Made by a program: the position numbers and the translations under genes. Shown here in pieces: positions 33,014-41,206 of a stretch of 64,000 bases of DNA. The stretch comes from Haloechinothrix halophila YIM 93223 (GTDB lineage: Bacteria; Actinomycetota; Actinomycetes; Mycobacteriales; Pseudonocardiaceae). The stretch is from contig NZ_KI632509.1 of assembly GCF_000504245.1 (NCBI RefSeq), forward strand, positions 2,169,723 through 2,233,722. The letters are read 5' to 3'. The notes beneath the pieces were generated by a model that ran no database searches, had not been told where the DNA came from, and saw only the letters and a list, made by a program, of their open reading frames with translations. How positions within the stretch are numbered: the stretch's first letter is position 1; every line of letters starts with the position of its first letter.

Positions 33014-35062
33014 TCAGTCCGGGGGCCTGGTGGATGGTTCGGGCGAGGCCTGCAGCTCCCCGGCCGGCAGGCGGTCCGCGCCCCAGCTGCGCCGGATGTA
33101 GCCGATGATCCGGTCGATCTCGTCGTCAGGGACTCGCTCCAGGTCACCGCGTTCGAGCGGGTCGAAGTGGTAGATGTAGAGCCGCGACGCGAACTGCTCG
33201 AACGGCAGTGAGCCCTCTCCGAACCGCTCACCGTTTCCCGCGGTGCTGACCACGACGCCGTCGCCCCAGTCCTGGCCGCTGTCGTTGTTGGGGTTGTAGA
33301 AGTAGACGCGCGTGACATCCTGCGGATCGCGTGCCACCCGCAGGATCGTGATCGCATGCCAGCCGACGTAGCGGGCCGCGCTGTCGGTGACGGCGACGCC
33401 CCCTGGCTGCGGGTGAATCAGCGGCTGGTCCCCGTTGTAGCGGGGATGGTAGGCGGCGTAGAAGTGCCGCAAGAACTCCTCAAGATCGACCAGCTTGCCG
33501 GTCTCGACGTCGACGTTGATCCGGAAGCCGCGTGCCGACCACCAACCGTGGAATTCCGGGTTCACCCAGCGGTGCGGGTCGCCAGCGCGGCCGACGCAAC
33601 GCCGCCCCATCTCGGCGTAGATCCGGTCCAGGTGCGGCACCACGATCAGCGACACCGGATCCAGGTCGGTGGGCAGCGTGGTCGCCACCCCACTGATGCT
33701 GTCTCTGGATGAGATCGATTGCCCCTCGAAGTGCATGATGATCTCGTCGTCGCGAGCCACCCACACCAGCACCTGCAACAGGTAGTCCGGGTCGTTGTAG
33801 GCCCACATGGACAGAGCCCGCGCCGATTGGCAGGTGGGGTTGTCGCCCTGCCCGACGCCGAGCGGCAGCCCCAAGATCGACAGCACGCCTGACAGCAAGC
33901 GGGCACGCGGTGACGGCGTCGTGCCGTACGCCAAGGTCAGGCGTTCCTGCGCGTACGGCGACAACGGCAGCGCGATCTGCCGCCACAGGGCGGGCGCGAC
34001 CGGCGGCTGGTAGAGGATCCCTCGGTCCAGCAGCAGCGCGAGGCCGTAGACGGCCTGCGCGGTCTGTGGGTGCACGGCCTCCTCGATCAGGCGATGCACC
34101 AGGTCGTGAAAGCGCAGCATGCAGTCGCGACCCGTGCTGGACAGCCCCATCGCTTCGGCGAGCAGATAGTCGCTCTGATCAAGCAGGAACCGCAACAGTT
34201 CGGCGTGGTAGGGCGACACCAGACCGGTGTCGTGCATCGCCCTGGCGAACCCAGCCGCCTCGTACTGCAGGGCGTTGGCATCCATGGCCTCAAGCCGAGA
34301 CCGGTAGACGTCGACACCGGGGTCCTCCCGGCACGCCTCCGTGGTGCCGTACAGGCTGCTGATCAGCCGGTCAACGCCCTGCCCCGCCGATCCTAGCTCG
34401 ACGTCGGGGTCACTCCGGAAGATCGCGATCTGAGTGATCAGGTGTTGTACCTGCTCCACCTGGATCGGCCGTTGGCGCAGGATTCGCCAGATTTCCTCCA
34501 CCAGCCGGTCGAGGACGCTCTCGAACCCCACGTTCTCGCCGAGATGCCGAAAAAGGTCCCTGGTCAGCTGCGCCATCCGGCCCTGCTTGACCCGTTCCGC
34601 CTCGCTCGGCGGCGTGAACAGCAATGCCATGTTCGTCGCCAGCACCTGCGACAGGAACTGGTGCGCGTCCTCGGCGGAGACGTTCGGGTGTGCGTACTCG
34701 CCGGTGGCGATCGCCAGCATGCGGAGCTCGCTCACCGCCTCCATGAGGACGGTGTCCGCATTCTCGCTCTGCAGTCCGGCACCGCACAGCGCGGGGACCA
34801 GGACCTCGGGGGTGGCCCAGTCCGTGCCGTGGAACAGGCCGGCCTCCTCGAGGTCGGCGGCGCGAGCCTGGACGGCCGCGAAGCCACCGGGTTGCACCAG
34901 TACCCGGCGCAACGAGTCCAGCAGTCGCCGCAGCCTGAGGTGTTTCCCGAAGTCTCGGGCTTCCGCCATGGCGTGCGTGGCGTCATCGAGTGCCGCCAGC
35001 CGCTTCGTCAGCGTGGCGTCATCACTCGGATCGTTCTCTCTTGGATTCACCGGGTTTCCCAT
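33014..35062 (-). CDS. Large protein with a predicted papain-like C-terminal domain
   Basis: This 682-residue protein has no recognised family name. The first 400 residues are helical, with no signal peptide. The C-terminal part shows the order seen in papain/calpain-type folds: a Cys at the start of a helix (GDNPTCQSARALSMWA, Cys411), a His in GWHAITILRV (His569) and an Asn/Asp motif in YFYNPNNDSGQDWG (Asn590). Calpain has a similar HAxxV...NPWG pattern. This is my inference and not an established family match. It lies 24 bases downstream of an ATP-grasp gene on the same strand, so the two probably form an operon and may act together, for example ligation and hydrolysis of an amide bond. Confidence 0.7.
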   Translation of the reverse strand: MGNPVNPRENDPSDDATLTKRLAALDDATHAMAEARDFGKHLRLRRLLDSLRRVLVQPGGFAAVQARAADLEEAGLFHGTDWATPEVLVPALCGAGLQSENADTVLMEAVSELRMLAIATGEYAHPNVSAEDAHQFLSQVLATNMALLFTPPSEAERVKQGRMAQLTRDLFRHLGENVGFESVLDRLVEEIWRILRQRPIQVEQVQHLITQIAIFRSDPDVELGSAGQGVDRLISSLYGTTEACREDPGVDVYRSRLEAMDANALQYEAAGFARAMHDTGLVSPYHAELLRFLLDQSDYLLAEAMGLSSTGRDCMLRFHDLVHRLIEEAVHPQTAQAVYGLALLLDRGILYQPPVAPALWRQIALPLSPYAQERLTLAYGTTPSPRARLLSGVLSILGLPLGVGQGDNPTCQSARALSMWAYNDPDYLLQVLVWVARDDEIIMHFEGQSISSRDSISGVATTLPTDLDPVSLIVVPHLDRIYAEMGRRCVGRAGDPHRWVNPEFHGWWSARGFRINVDVETGKLVDLEEFLRHFYAAYHPRYNGDQPLIHPQPGGVAVTDSAARYVGWHAITILRVARDPQDVTRVYFYNPNNDSGQDWGDGVVVSTAGNGERFGEGSLPFEQFASRLYIYHFDPLERGDLERVPDDEIDRIIGYIRRSWGADRLPAGELQASPEPSTRPPD

Positions 35063-35086
35063 GGCAAGACGTCTCGTCCGCGGAGG

Positions 35087-36328
35087 CTAGACGTAGAAGT
35101 CAAGGTCTTCCTGTCTCTTCAGCAGGCCCCGCATGGCGTGCGGGTCGTCGCCGAAGAAGTACACCAGCCCCCAGTGCGTGCCGAACGCGGTCCGTTTGGT
35201 GACGGTCTCCTCCAGCGGCGCGGAGAGCTCGTGGGACTCGAAGTAGTCGTGGTCCTCTGTCTCTTCCGGTATCGACAGTTCGCTCACCACCCGGCGACGC
35301 GGGTACACACCGAAGCAACCAGCGTGGCCCCTGGCGTCAACGACCTCGCGCGGGAAGAAGGCGTCGATCTCCTCCTCGGTGGTCTTCGGGTCGAACGCCA
35401 GCACCAAGGCCTGGTAGGCGTTGAAGCCGTAGGCACGTTCGAGCAGCTCGAACACCTTGAAGCCGGGCGGCCGGTAGGCGACCTCACCGAAGTACATCTC
35501 CCCGTCGCTGGTGACGAAGTACTCGGGGTGGATGAACCCGAAGTCGATCTCGAAGGCCTTGATCAGCTTCTCGATCTGCCGGGTGATCTGCGGCCGGAAC
35601 TTCTCCAGCTCCGGCGTGGCTGGCACGAACACCGAGTAGCCGAGGGTGACGTACTCCGAGATGTTCAGGAAGCGGATCTTGCCGTTGAAGACCCACGCCT
35701 CCACCGCGAACTCCCAGCCGTCGAGATGGGACTCCATCAGGACCGGGAACTCCTCGTCCGGGATCGTGTCGACCTCGTCCGGCGTCCGGATGACCCGGTG
35801 TCCAAGACATCCGGCCTTGTCGAACGCCTTGAGGTGGATCGGGTCGCTCGGGTCGCCGTCGAGCTTCAGCAACGTCTGGTTGACGCGCTTGAGGAAGCGG
35901 ATGACGTCGTCCCTGTCGTGGGCTTCCTCGAAGATCCCGACGCGGATGCCACCGAGCTGAGCGCGCCGCTTCATCAGGGCCTTGTCCCGCAGCAACATCG
36001 CCTGACCGAGGAGGCGAGGGTTACCCATCAGCACCGAGTTGATGGCGCCAGCCCACTCGACGGTCTCCTCATAGAGCGGGATGGCGACGTCGACGCCCAT
36101 CTTCTGCAGGGTCTCCGCGATCTCAAGCGAGCGGTCGTTGAGCCGTTCGAAGTTCCAGGAGACATAGGGGATGTCGTGCTCCTCGCAGTACTCCTCGGCC
36201 CAGTCTGGAGCAACGACCACGTAGCGTCTGTCGAACCGGTCGAGCGCCTCAACCGCGTTCAGGCTCCATCCCAGCACGGCGACGTAGCCCTTTTCCGGGT
36301 TTCGACGGACCGGCTCTGGCTTCGACAT
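35087..36328 (-). CDS. ATP-grasp domain ligase-like protein
   Basis: This 413-residue protein starts at an ATG after GGGAGGAG. N-terminal residues 15-100 form a pre-ATP-grasp domain (GYVAVLGWSLNAVEAL). Then RDKALMK (114-120), QTLLKLDG (151-158), LMESHLDGWEFAVEAW (197-212) and the metal-binding GEVAYRPPG (281-289) follow in ATP-grasp order. These enzymes join a carboxylate to an amine or thiol through an acyl-phosphate. The substrate is unknown; the pairing with the 682-residue protein suggests peptide or amide chemistry. It is not a close match to carbamoyl-phosphate synthase or D-Ala-D-Ala ligase. Confidence 0.85.
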   Translation of the reverse strand: MSKPEPVRRNPEKGYVAVLGWSLNAVEALDRFDRRYVVVAPDWAEEYCEEHDIPYVSWNFERLNDRSLEIAETLQKMGVDVAIPLYEETVEWAGAINSVLMGNPRLLGQAMLLRDKALMKRRAQLGGIRVGIFEEAHDRDDVIRFLKRVNQTLLKLDGDPSDPIHLKAFDKAGCLGHRVIRTPDEVDTIPDEEFPVLMESHLDGWEFAVEAWVFNGKIRFLNISEYVTLGYSVFVPATPELEKFRPQITRQIEKLIKAFEIDFGFIHPEYFVTSDGEMYFGEVAYRPPGFKVFELLERAYGFNAYQALVLAFDPKTTEEEIDAFFPREVVDARGHAGCFGVYPRRRVVSELSIPEETEDHDYFESHELSAPLEETVTKRTAFGTHWGLVYFFGDDPHAMRGLLKRQEDLDFYV

Positions 36329-36468
36329 CGGTACACTCCTCCCGTTTTGAATTCATCCCTTTCACGGGAAGACCACGTCGCCACCGTACCCGCTGGCGGT
36401 GGCGCGCGCGTGCCGCGGCGACGGTGGGGCCAGCCACGGCTGCTACCGACGTCGTCAGCGACTCTCAG

Positions 36469-37596
36469 CTACCCGTCAATGCGCTGTATGTCGTCTGGGT
36501 CGCCATGGCTGTCGCGCTGCGAGGCCGCACCGCGGGTTTCGGCGCCGGTGGGGATGGCGTGCGTCAGCTCAGCGGAGTCGTCTGCTGTGTCGGGGCCAAT
36601 CGGGTGTTCCAGTTCGTTGACGGTGGGTTTGCCGAACATGGGAAGTCCTTCGCGCTTGCGGAGCAGACCCCACAGCAGCGGAGTGGCCAGGAGCGCGAGG
36701 AGCCCGATCCCGACGATGAGGAGGGGATAGGTCTGGTTTTCGCCAGCTCCCAGCGGCGCCCAGCCTGCTTCGTCGAGGAGAGCGAAGCCCGACATGGTCA
36801 GTACGACTACGAGGCCGCGCCGGATCAGGGAGCTGGGCACCTTCGGTGCGATTTTCGCGCCGAGCAGCGTTCCCGGCACTGAGCCGATGATCAACGGAAT
36901 GGTCAGGCCCAGGTCCAGCCCGTGGGTGAAGATGTTGGCGATGGCCGCGGCCATGACGAGCGGAACCGCTTGCACCAGGTCGCTGCCGACGAGCTTCACC
37001 GCGGACAGGGTGGGATACAGCGTGATCAGGGCGATCATGATCACTGATCCCGACCCGACCGATGTGATGCCGACGAGAAGCCCACCGAGGGCGCCGACCA
37101 GCAGGGTGGGAAGAGGTTTGATCACTGGCTCTCCCACGCTGTGCGTCCCGCGCCGTACCCGGCGCAGCTGGATGTACAGGCGGAGCGCGAACGTCGTCGT
37201 CGCGAACAGCAGGGCGAAACCGATCGCCATCGTCAGGATGGTTTCGAAGTCATCAGGCGGTGCCAGCCACCTGAGCAGCGGAGGCCCCAGCAGTGCGGTC
37301 GGTACTGAACCGATGATCAGCCACATGGCGAGCTTGAGATTCGGTGACCCGTGCCGCCAATGCACGAGGGCCCCACCGGACTTGTATACGGCCGCGGCGG
37401 TCAGATCAGCCGTGACGATAGCCGAGGGATTGCCTGCTCCGAGGAACAGCAGCGCGGGGGTCATCAGCGCGCCACCGCCCATACCCGTGATCCCAACCAC
37501 GATGCCGACCAGGAAGGCGGCGATGACGATCTTGATCTCGTCCATGGAGGACGCCAGCCACCCGTCCGCAGCCAGCTGGTTCATGGTTTGCCACAC
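36469..37596 (-). CDS. Sulfite exporter TauE/SafE family permease
   Basis: This 375-residue membrane protein starts at GTG after GGAGGG. Two repeated halves each begin with the family motif: VVGITGMGGGALMTPALLFL and LVGITSVGSGSVIMIALITL. Eight or so helices are expected. The family exports sulfite or organosulfonates or similar anions; the substrate is unknown here. The last 50 residues are charged and low in structure. It runs towards the ATP-grasp operon on the same strand, with a 140-base gap. Confidence 0.9.
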   Translation of the reverse strand: MWQTMNQLAADGWLASSMDEIKIVIAAFLVGIVVGITGMGGGALMTPALLFLGAGNPSAIVTADLTAAAVYKSGGALVHWRHGSPNLKLAMWLIIGSVPTALLGPPLLRWLAPPDDFETILTMAIGFALLFATTTFALRLYIQLRRVRRGTHSVGEPVIKPLPTLLVGALGGLLVGITSVGSGSVIMIALITLYPTLSAVKLVGSDLVQAVPLVMAAAIANIFTHGLDLGLTIPLIIGSVPGTLLGAKIAPKVPSSLIRRGLVVVLTMSGFALLDEAGWAPLGAGENQTYPLLIVGIGLLALLATPLLWGLLRKREGLPMFGKPTVNELEHPIGPDTADDSAELTHAIPTGAETRGAASQRDSHGDPDDIQRIDG

Positions 37597-37958
37597 TTGC
37601 GGGCCCTCCGGGGGTGGTGGTTGGCGGACAGGTAGCGCCGTCGACGTCTAATCCGCCATTGTGCACTAAGTCGACTCGATCTGTCATGTTTGGGGTCCTG
37701 GAGGCACGTTAAGGCCTCACAACCGCCTGGTTGGGCCCACGAGGCTCCTCCCGGGGCCAGACGGTGGGCGTGCTGTCGCGGTGAGCGCGAGTGCGTCACC
37801 TGTGCACATGCGGTTGCGGAATGCGGCCAGCCGGTAGTTGTTGTTTACATAGCTAGTAGCTACATAGATCGGAACTAGGACGTTGCCGCGGCACGCGGGT
37901 GACGCCGTCGGCGTTGGGTGAACGGGCGGAACTCTACGGCGCCATCGCGCTGGCGACC
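37597..37958. other. Intergenic region, no gene seen
   Basis: This 362-base stretch between the permease and DUF427 genes shows no credible coding frame. It holds an AT-rich patch with TACATAG repeated at 37846-37852 and 37861-37867, which may be part of a promoter. Nothing else stands out. Confidence 0.6.
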
Positions 37959-38342
37959 TCAGCTGAACTTGGTTACCGGTCGCTCCTGTAGCTCATCGTC
38001 CAAGTAGACGTCCACCTTCTCGTCGAAGAACGCTACAAGGCCTGCCACATCCTCTGCCTCGGGAATCGGCGACTCGTACGACCACACCACATCCTTGTGC
38101 ACGGTGTCGCCAACCTTGGCCGAGAAGTAGGAGGCGTCGCCCTTGATCGGGCAGTGGGTTGTGGCCTCCGTCCGCTCGAGCAGGTCGAAACGTACGTCCT
38201 CGCGTGGCAGGTAGTAGCGCGGCGGGAACCCCTTCTCCCGCAGCACCATCGGTCGCCTCGAGTCGGCGATCGCCACACCGTCAATCTCGACTCGCACGTG
38301 CGTGTCGAGCGGTCCAATCCGCATGTGTTCGGAGATGTCCAT
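37959..38342 (-). CDS. DUF427 domain protein
   Basis: This 127-residue protein matches DUF427: VRVEIDGVAIADSRRPMVLR, PPRYYLPREDVRFDLLE, then THCPIKGDASYFS. Members form a small beta-rich fold found widely in actinobacteria and cyanobacteria, without a defined reaction. The conserved Tyr, Cys and Lys of the THCPIKG segment are present. The start ATG is not preceded by a strong ribosome site. Confidence 0.9.
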   Translation of the reverse strand: MDISEHMRIGPLDTHVRVEIDGVAIADSRRPMVLREKGFPPRYYLPREDVRFDLLERTEATTHCPIKGDASYFSAKVGDTVHKDVVWSYESPIPEAEDVAGLVAFFDEKVDVYLDDELQERPVTKFS

Positions 38343-38429
38343 GTCCCGACTCTACTCAAGGTTTGAATCTGCGACTGAATTGTTCACGCGTTGTCCACAG
38401 TGGCCACTCCCACCTGTTTCAGCCTCGCA

Positions 38430-38553
38430 GTGACAGGGGTCACATAGAGAGTGAGGGAGAGAGCAGCCCGATAGGTGTCACTCACCTGTCACTCTCCGGT
38501 CACACGCTTTTCGCAGGTCACACAGTTGAGAGTGACAGGGTGGCAGGTGTGAC
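38430..38553. promoter_or_regulatory. Cluster of eight GTGAC/GTCAC sites
   Basis: The pentamer GTGAC or its complement occurs at 38430, 38439, 38477, 38488, 38499, 38517, 38532 and 38549. Three copies are exactly 11 bases apart. CCTGTCACTCTC (38485-38496) and GAGAGTGACAGG (38528-38539) form a perfect 12-bp inverted repeat. The cluster lies between DUF427 and a small zinc-ribbon gene and looks like a dense protein-binding region. Confidence 0.5.
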
Positions 38554-38611
38554 CGGCCGACACCAACCTGATCGGTGCGGGGCGGAACTATGCGAGCAAG
38601 GGGATGGGGAC

Positions 38612-38773
38612 GTGAGCAACGAAGTCATGGAATGCCCGAACTGTGCCGGATTCGTCACCACCGAGGAAGTCTGGCGGCAGACGTGGGCGACGTGCACGCG
38701 AGACTGCGGATGGTGGAGCAAGCTGGATATTGGATCAAGCTCGAATCAGGTGACCGAGTCCGCGTTCTCCTGA
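38612..38773 (+). CDS. Small zinc-ribbon-like protein
   Basis: This 53-residue frame starts at GTG after GGGGATGGGG. It has CPNC near the N-terminus and ATCTRDCGWW further on, which together give four cysteines able to bind one zinc. The segment between them (GFVTTEEVWRQTW) is amphipathic. I do not recognise a named family. The gene lies directly downstream of the GTGAC cluster, which might control it. Confidence 0.45.
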   Translation: MSNEVMECPNCAGFVTTEEVWRQTWATCTRDCGWWSKLDIGSSSNQVTESAFS

Positions 38774-38889
38774 TCCAGCGCTGCGACGCGACCGCACAAC
38801 AGCAGGTCGACACGGTGCCCGCCGAGACATTCTGGCTCGTCGCGGGTGTCGATCCCGCACGGGGGAGTTGCCGTAGCTTATGGCTGGGC

Positions 38890-38935
38890 GTCGTGAGTGC
38901 GGATCAGAGTTCTAACGCTGATCAGCACTCACGAC
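38890..38935. repeat. 46-bp palindromic dispersed repeat, copy 2
   Basis: The arms GTCGTGAGTGCGGATCAG and CTGATCAGCACTCACGAC pair over 18 bases with one mismatch around a 10-base centre. It is 38/46 identical to copy 1 at 23555. The element also shares GCACTCACGAC with the 21-bp family A array at 19214-19224. It lies about 80 bases beyond the 3' end of the tRNA gene. Confidence 0.88.
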
Positions 38936-39018
38936 TCTGATGCTGGCCGGAAACAACAAAACAGGCCTCGACGTGCGTCTCCGCAGGTCGGGGCCTGTCT
39001 TCTATGGTCCGGGCTGGG

Positions 39019-39091
39019 CGCCCTCGGCAGGATTCGAACCTGCGACACCTGCCTCCGGAGGGCAGTGCTCTATCCACTGAGCTACGAGGGC
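39019..39091 (-). tRNA. tRNA-Arg, anticodon CCG
   Basis: A full 73-base cloverleaf can be drawn on the minus strand. The acceptor stem pairs GCCCTCG with CGAGGGC, with discriminator G. The D arm contains TAGCTCAGTGGATAGAGCA, the anticodon stem CTGCC/GGCAG encloses CTCCGGA with anticodon CCG, and the T arm contains GGTTCGAATCC. CCA is not encoded. It decodes CGG, a frequent arginine codon in this GC-rich genome. Confidence 0.97.
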
Positions 39092-39261
39092 TCACCGGTT
39101 TCCGGTGCGTCCTGCGAAAGCCTATCGCATGCCGTCGTCGCCCGTCGCACTGAGGGGCATCGACGTTACCGTGCGAGGTGGGACACACCACCGCGCTCCT
39201 CGGTTGCACTTATGCATACTTCGCAATATGTTGACCGGCAGGGGACGACACGGGAGGTCTT

Positions 39262-40176
39262 GTGGCACACCAGCACGGCCCAGCGGTGGAGCCGGCGAGC
39301 GCGTCCGGCCGCTACGTCAAACACCTGGCCGCCGCATTCGTCATCACCTTCTGCTTCATGGTGCTGGAGTTCGTCGTCGGCTTCGTGACCGGCTCGCTGG
39401 CGGTGCTGTCTGACGCGGCGCACATGCTCACCGACGTCTTCGGCATCGGTGTCGCCCTGTTGGCGATCGTGCTCGCCAAGCGCACCACCCCGACGTCGAC
39501 CAGGACGTTCGGCATGTACCGGGGCGAGGTGTTCTCCGCGCTGATCAACGCGGTGTTGCTGTTCGGTGTGGCCGGGTTCGTGCTGTTCGAAGCCGTCGGC
39601 CGATTCCAGGACCCGCCCGAGGTGCCCGGCTTGCCCGTCCTGCTGGTCGCGCTGGCGGGAATGGCGGCCAACGCCGTCGCGTTCGTGTTGCTGCGCACGG
39701 GCGCCAAGGAAAGTCTTAACCTGCGCGGCGCCTACCTGGAAGTGCTCGCCGACCTCGTCGCGTCATTCGGCGTGCTGATCAGCGGCGTTGTCACGCTGCT
39801 GACCGGTTGGCGCTACGCGGACCCGATCGTTGGTGTCGGAATCGCGCTGTTCGTGCTCCCGAGGGTGGTCGCGCTCGCGCGGCGCTCGCTGCGCATTCTG
39901 CTGCAGCACGCCCCCGAGCGCATCGACGTCGACGAGGTCGCCACCAAGCTCGAGGCGATCGGCGGCGTCACCGACGTCCACGACCTGCACGTCTGGACTC
40001 TGACGTCCGGCATGGAGGTCGCATCGGCGCACATCGCCGTCGAGCAGAACGCCCACGGCACCGGCGTATTGCGCGCCGCGCAGCGCGTGCTCGCCGACGA
40101 CTACCGCATCGAGCACGCCACGCTGCAGGTCGAGAGCTGCGACGCCGCGCGTCGCTGCGACCACCTCACTTGGTGA
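39262..40176 (+). CDS. Cation diffusion facilitator (CDF) metal transporter
   Basis: This 304-residue protein has six membrane helices and a C-terminal cytoplasmic ferredoxin-like domain. Helix II carries the metal-site motif SDAAHMLTD. In helix V the usual HxxxD is changed to GAYLEVLADL, with Glu at the His position, a change that may alter metal choice. An N-terminal His-containing stretch (MAHQHG) and C-terminal HDLHVWTL are typical. It should export Zn2+ or a related cation in exchange for protons. The start is GTG after GGGAGG. Confidence 0.93.
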   Translation: MAHQHGPAVEPASASGRYVKHLAAAFVITFCFMVLEFVVGFVTGSLAVLSDAAHMLTDVFGIGVALLAIVLAKRTTPTSTRTFGMYRGEVFSALINAVLLFGVAGFVLFEAVGRFQDPPEVPGLPVLLVALAGMAANAVAFVLLRTGAKESLNLRGAYLEVLADLVASFGVLISGVVTLLTGWRYADPIVGVGIALFVLPRVVALARRSLRILLQHAPERIDVDEVATKLEAIGGVTDVHDLHVWTLTSGMEVASAHIAVEQNAHGTGVLRAAQRVLADDYRIEHATLQVESCDAARRCDHLTW

Positions 40177-40270
40177 CTCTCGCTGGCTCGAGTCTGTTTC
40201 ACCCGGCGTGCCATCCGCGCCCGATTTATGGTCCCTGCGACACGATCAGCTAGGCCGCAAGTCTTGTTTT

Positions 40271-40286
40271 CGTGCACTCCTGCACG
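40271..40286. promoter_or_regulatory. Palindrome in the mce operon promoter region
   Basis: CGTGCA-CTCC-TGCACG is a perfect 6-bp inverted repeat about 80 bases before the first yrbE gene, followed by TTGCAC at 40291. It may be a repressor site. No adjacent regulator gene is present. Confidence 0.35.
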
Positions 40287-40362
40287 TAACTTGCACCACA
40301 AAACGTTCGTTATGTCGGTGCGGACCGATCGAGGGGCCACTAGGTGAGGACCGGAGGGACGG

Positions 40363-41205
40363 ATGACGGCTGTCGTTGAGCCGGGCTCGGATGCGCCCCG
40401 GCGGCAGCGCACTCCCCGCAAGGAACGCAAGGTCTCTCCCAGCGTCCGCGAGCTCGGCGAACTCGTCGGCTTCGCTGCCGACACCGTCGTCGCGATCTGG
40501 ACGTCGATCACCCGCCGGAAGTTCTCCTGGAAAGAGTTCCTGGTCCAGCTCCAGTTCCTCGCCTCGGTGTGCTCCATCCCGGCGATCCTGGTGATGATCC
40601 CGTTCGGCGTCGTCGTCGGCGTCATCGTCGGGTCGCTGGCCTCCAACGTCGGCGCGGAGAACTACAGCGGCGCCGTCGTCGCGTTCCTCATCGTCGGGCA
40701 GGCCGCGCCGCTGGTCTCGGCGCTGATGATCGCGGGCGTCGGTGGCTCGGCCATGACAGCCGACCTCGGTGCCCGCAAGATCCGCGACGAGGTCGACGCG
40801 CTGGAGGTCATGGGCATCTCGGTGCTGGAACGCCTTGTTGTGCCGCGCGTGTTCGCGGCCGTCGTCGTCACCATGCTGCTGACCAGCCTGGTCATGGCGC
40901 TCGGTATCGGCGCGAGCTTCGTGTTCCAGGTGACCGCCATGGACGTCACGGCGGGTAGCTTCCTGGACACCATGACCGACTTCGCCTCACTCAACGACTT
41001 CATCGTCGCTCAGATCAAGGCAGTTCTGTTCGGGCTCACGGCCTCGGTCGCCTGCTGCGCCAAGGGACTTACCGCCAAGGGCGGGCCCGGTGGTGTCGGC
41101 AACGCCGTCAACGAGGCCGTCGTCATGGCGTTCATCTTCGTGTTCTTCGTCAACGTCGGGGTCGGCGAGGTCTACGCGCTGCTGCTGCCACCGGGAGGTG
41201 GCTAG
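40363..41205 (+). CDS. YrbE/MlaE-type permease A of the mce operon
   Basis: This 280-residue membrane protein of the MlaE family starts at an ATG after GGAGGG. The motif ADLGARKIRDEVDALEVMGI, the coupling helix that contacts the ATPase, is intact. It has about five membrane helices. With its partner it forms the inner-membrane permease of an Mce lipid importer. It is the first of nine genes that are nearly all overlapping, so one transcript is expected. The N-terminus is Arg-rich and cytoplasmic. Confidence 0.95.
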   Translation: MTAVVEPGSDAPRRQRTPRKERKVSPSVRELGELVGFAADTVVAIWTSITRRKFSWKEFLVQLQFLASVCSIPAILVMIPFGVVVGVIVGSLASNVGAENYSGAVVAFLIVGQAAPLVSALMIAGVGGSAMTADLGARKIRDEVDALEVMGISVLERLVVPRVFAAVVVTMLLTSLVMALGIGASFVFQVTAMDVTAGSFLDTMTDFASLNDFIVAQIKAVLFGLTASVACCAKGLTAKGGPGGVGNAVNEAVVMAFIFVFFVNVGVGEVYALLLPPGGG

Positions 41206-41206
41206 C

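Noticed and set aside
34442-36730. Long open frame (762 codons) opposite the ATP-grasp operon
   Set aside because: Its sequence is composition-driven, spans three real genes and has no motif or ribosome site.
38159-38611. Upstream extension of the small zinc-ribbon frame
   Set aside because: It runs antisense to DUF427 and through the GTGAC cluster; the GTG at 38612 with a G-rich ribosome site is the likely start.
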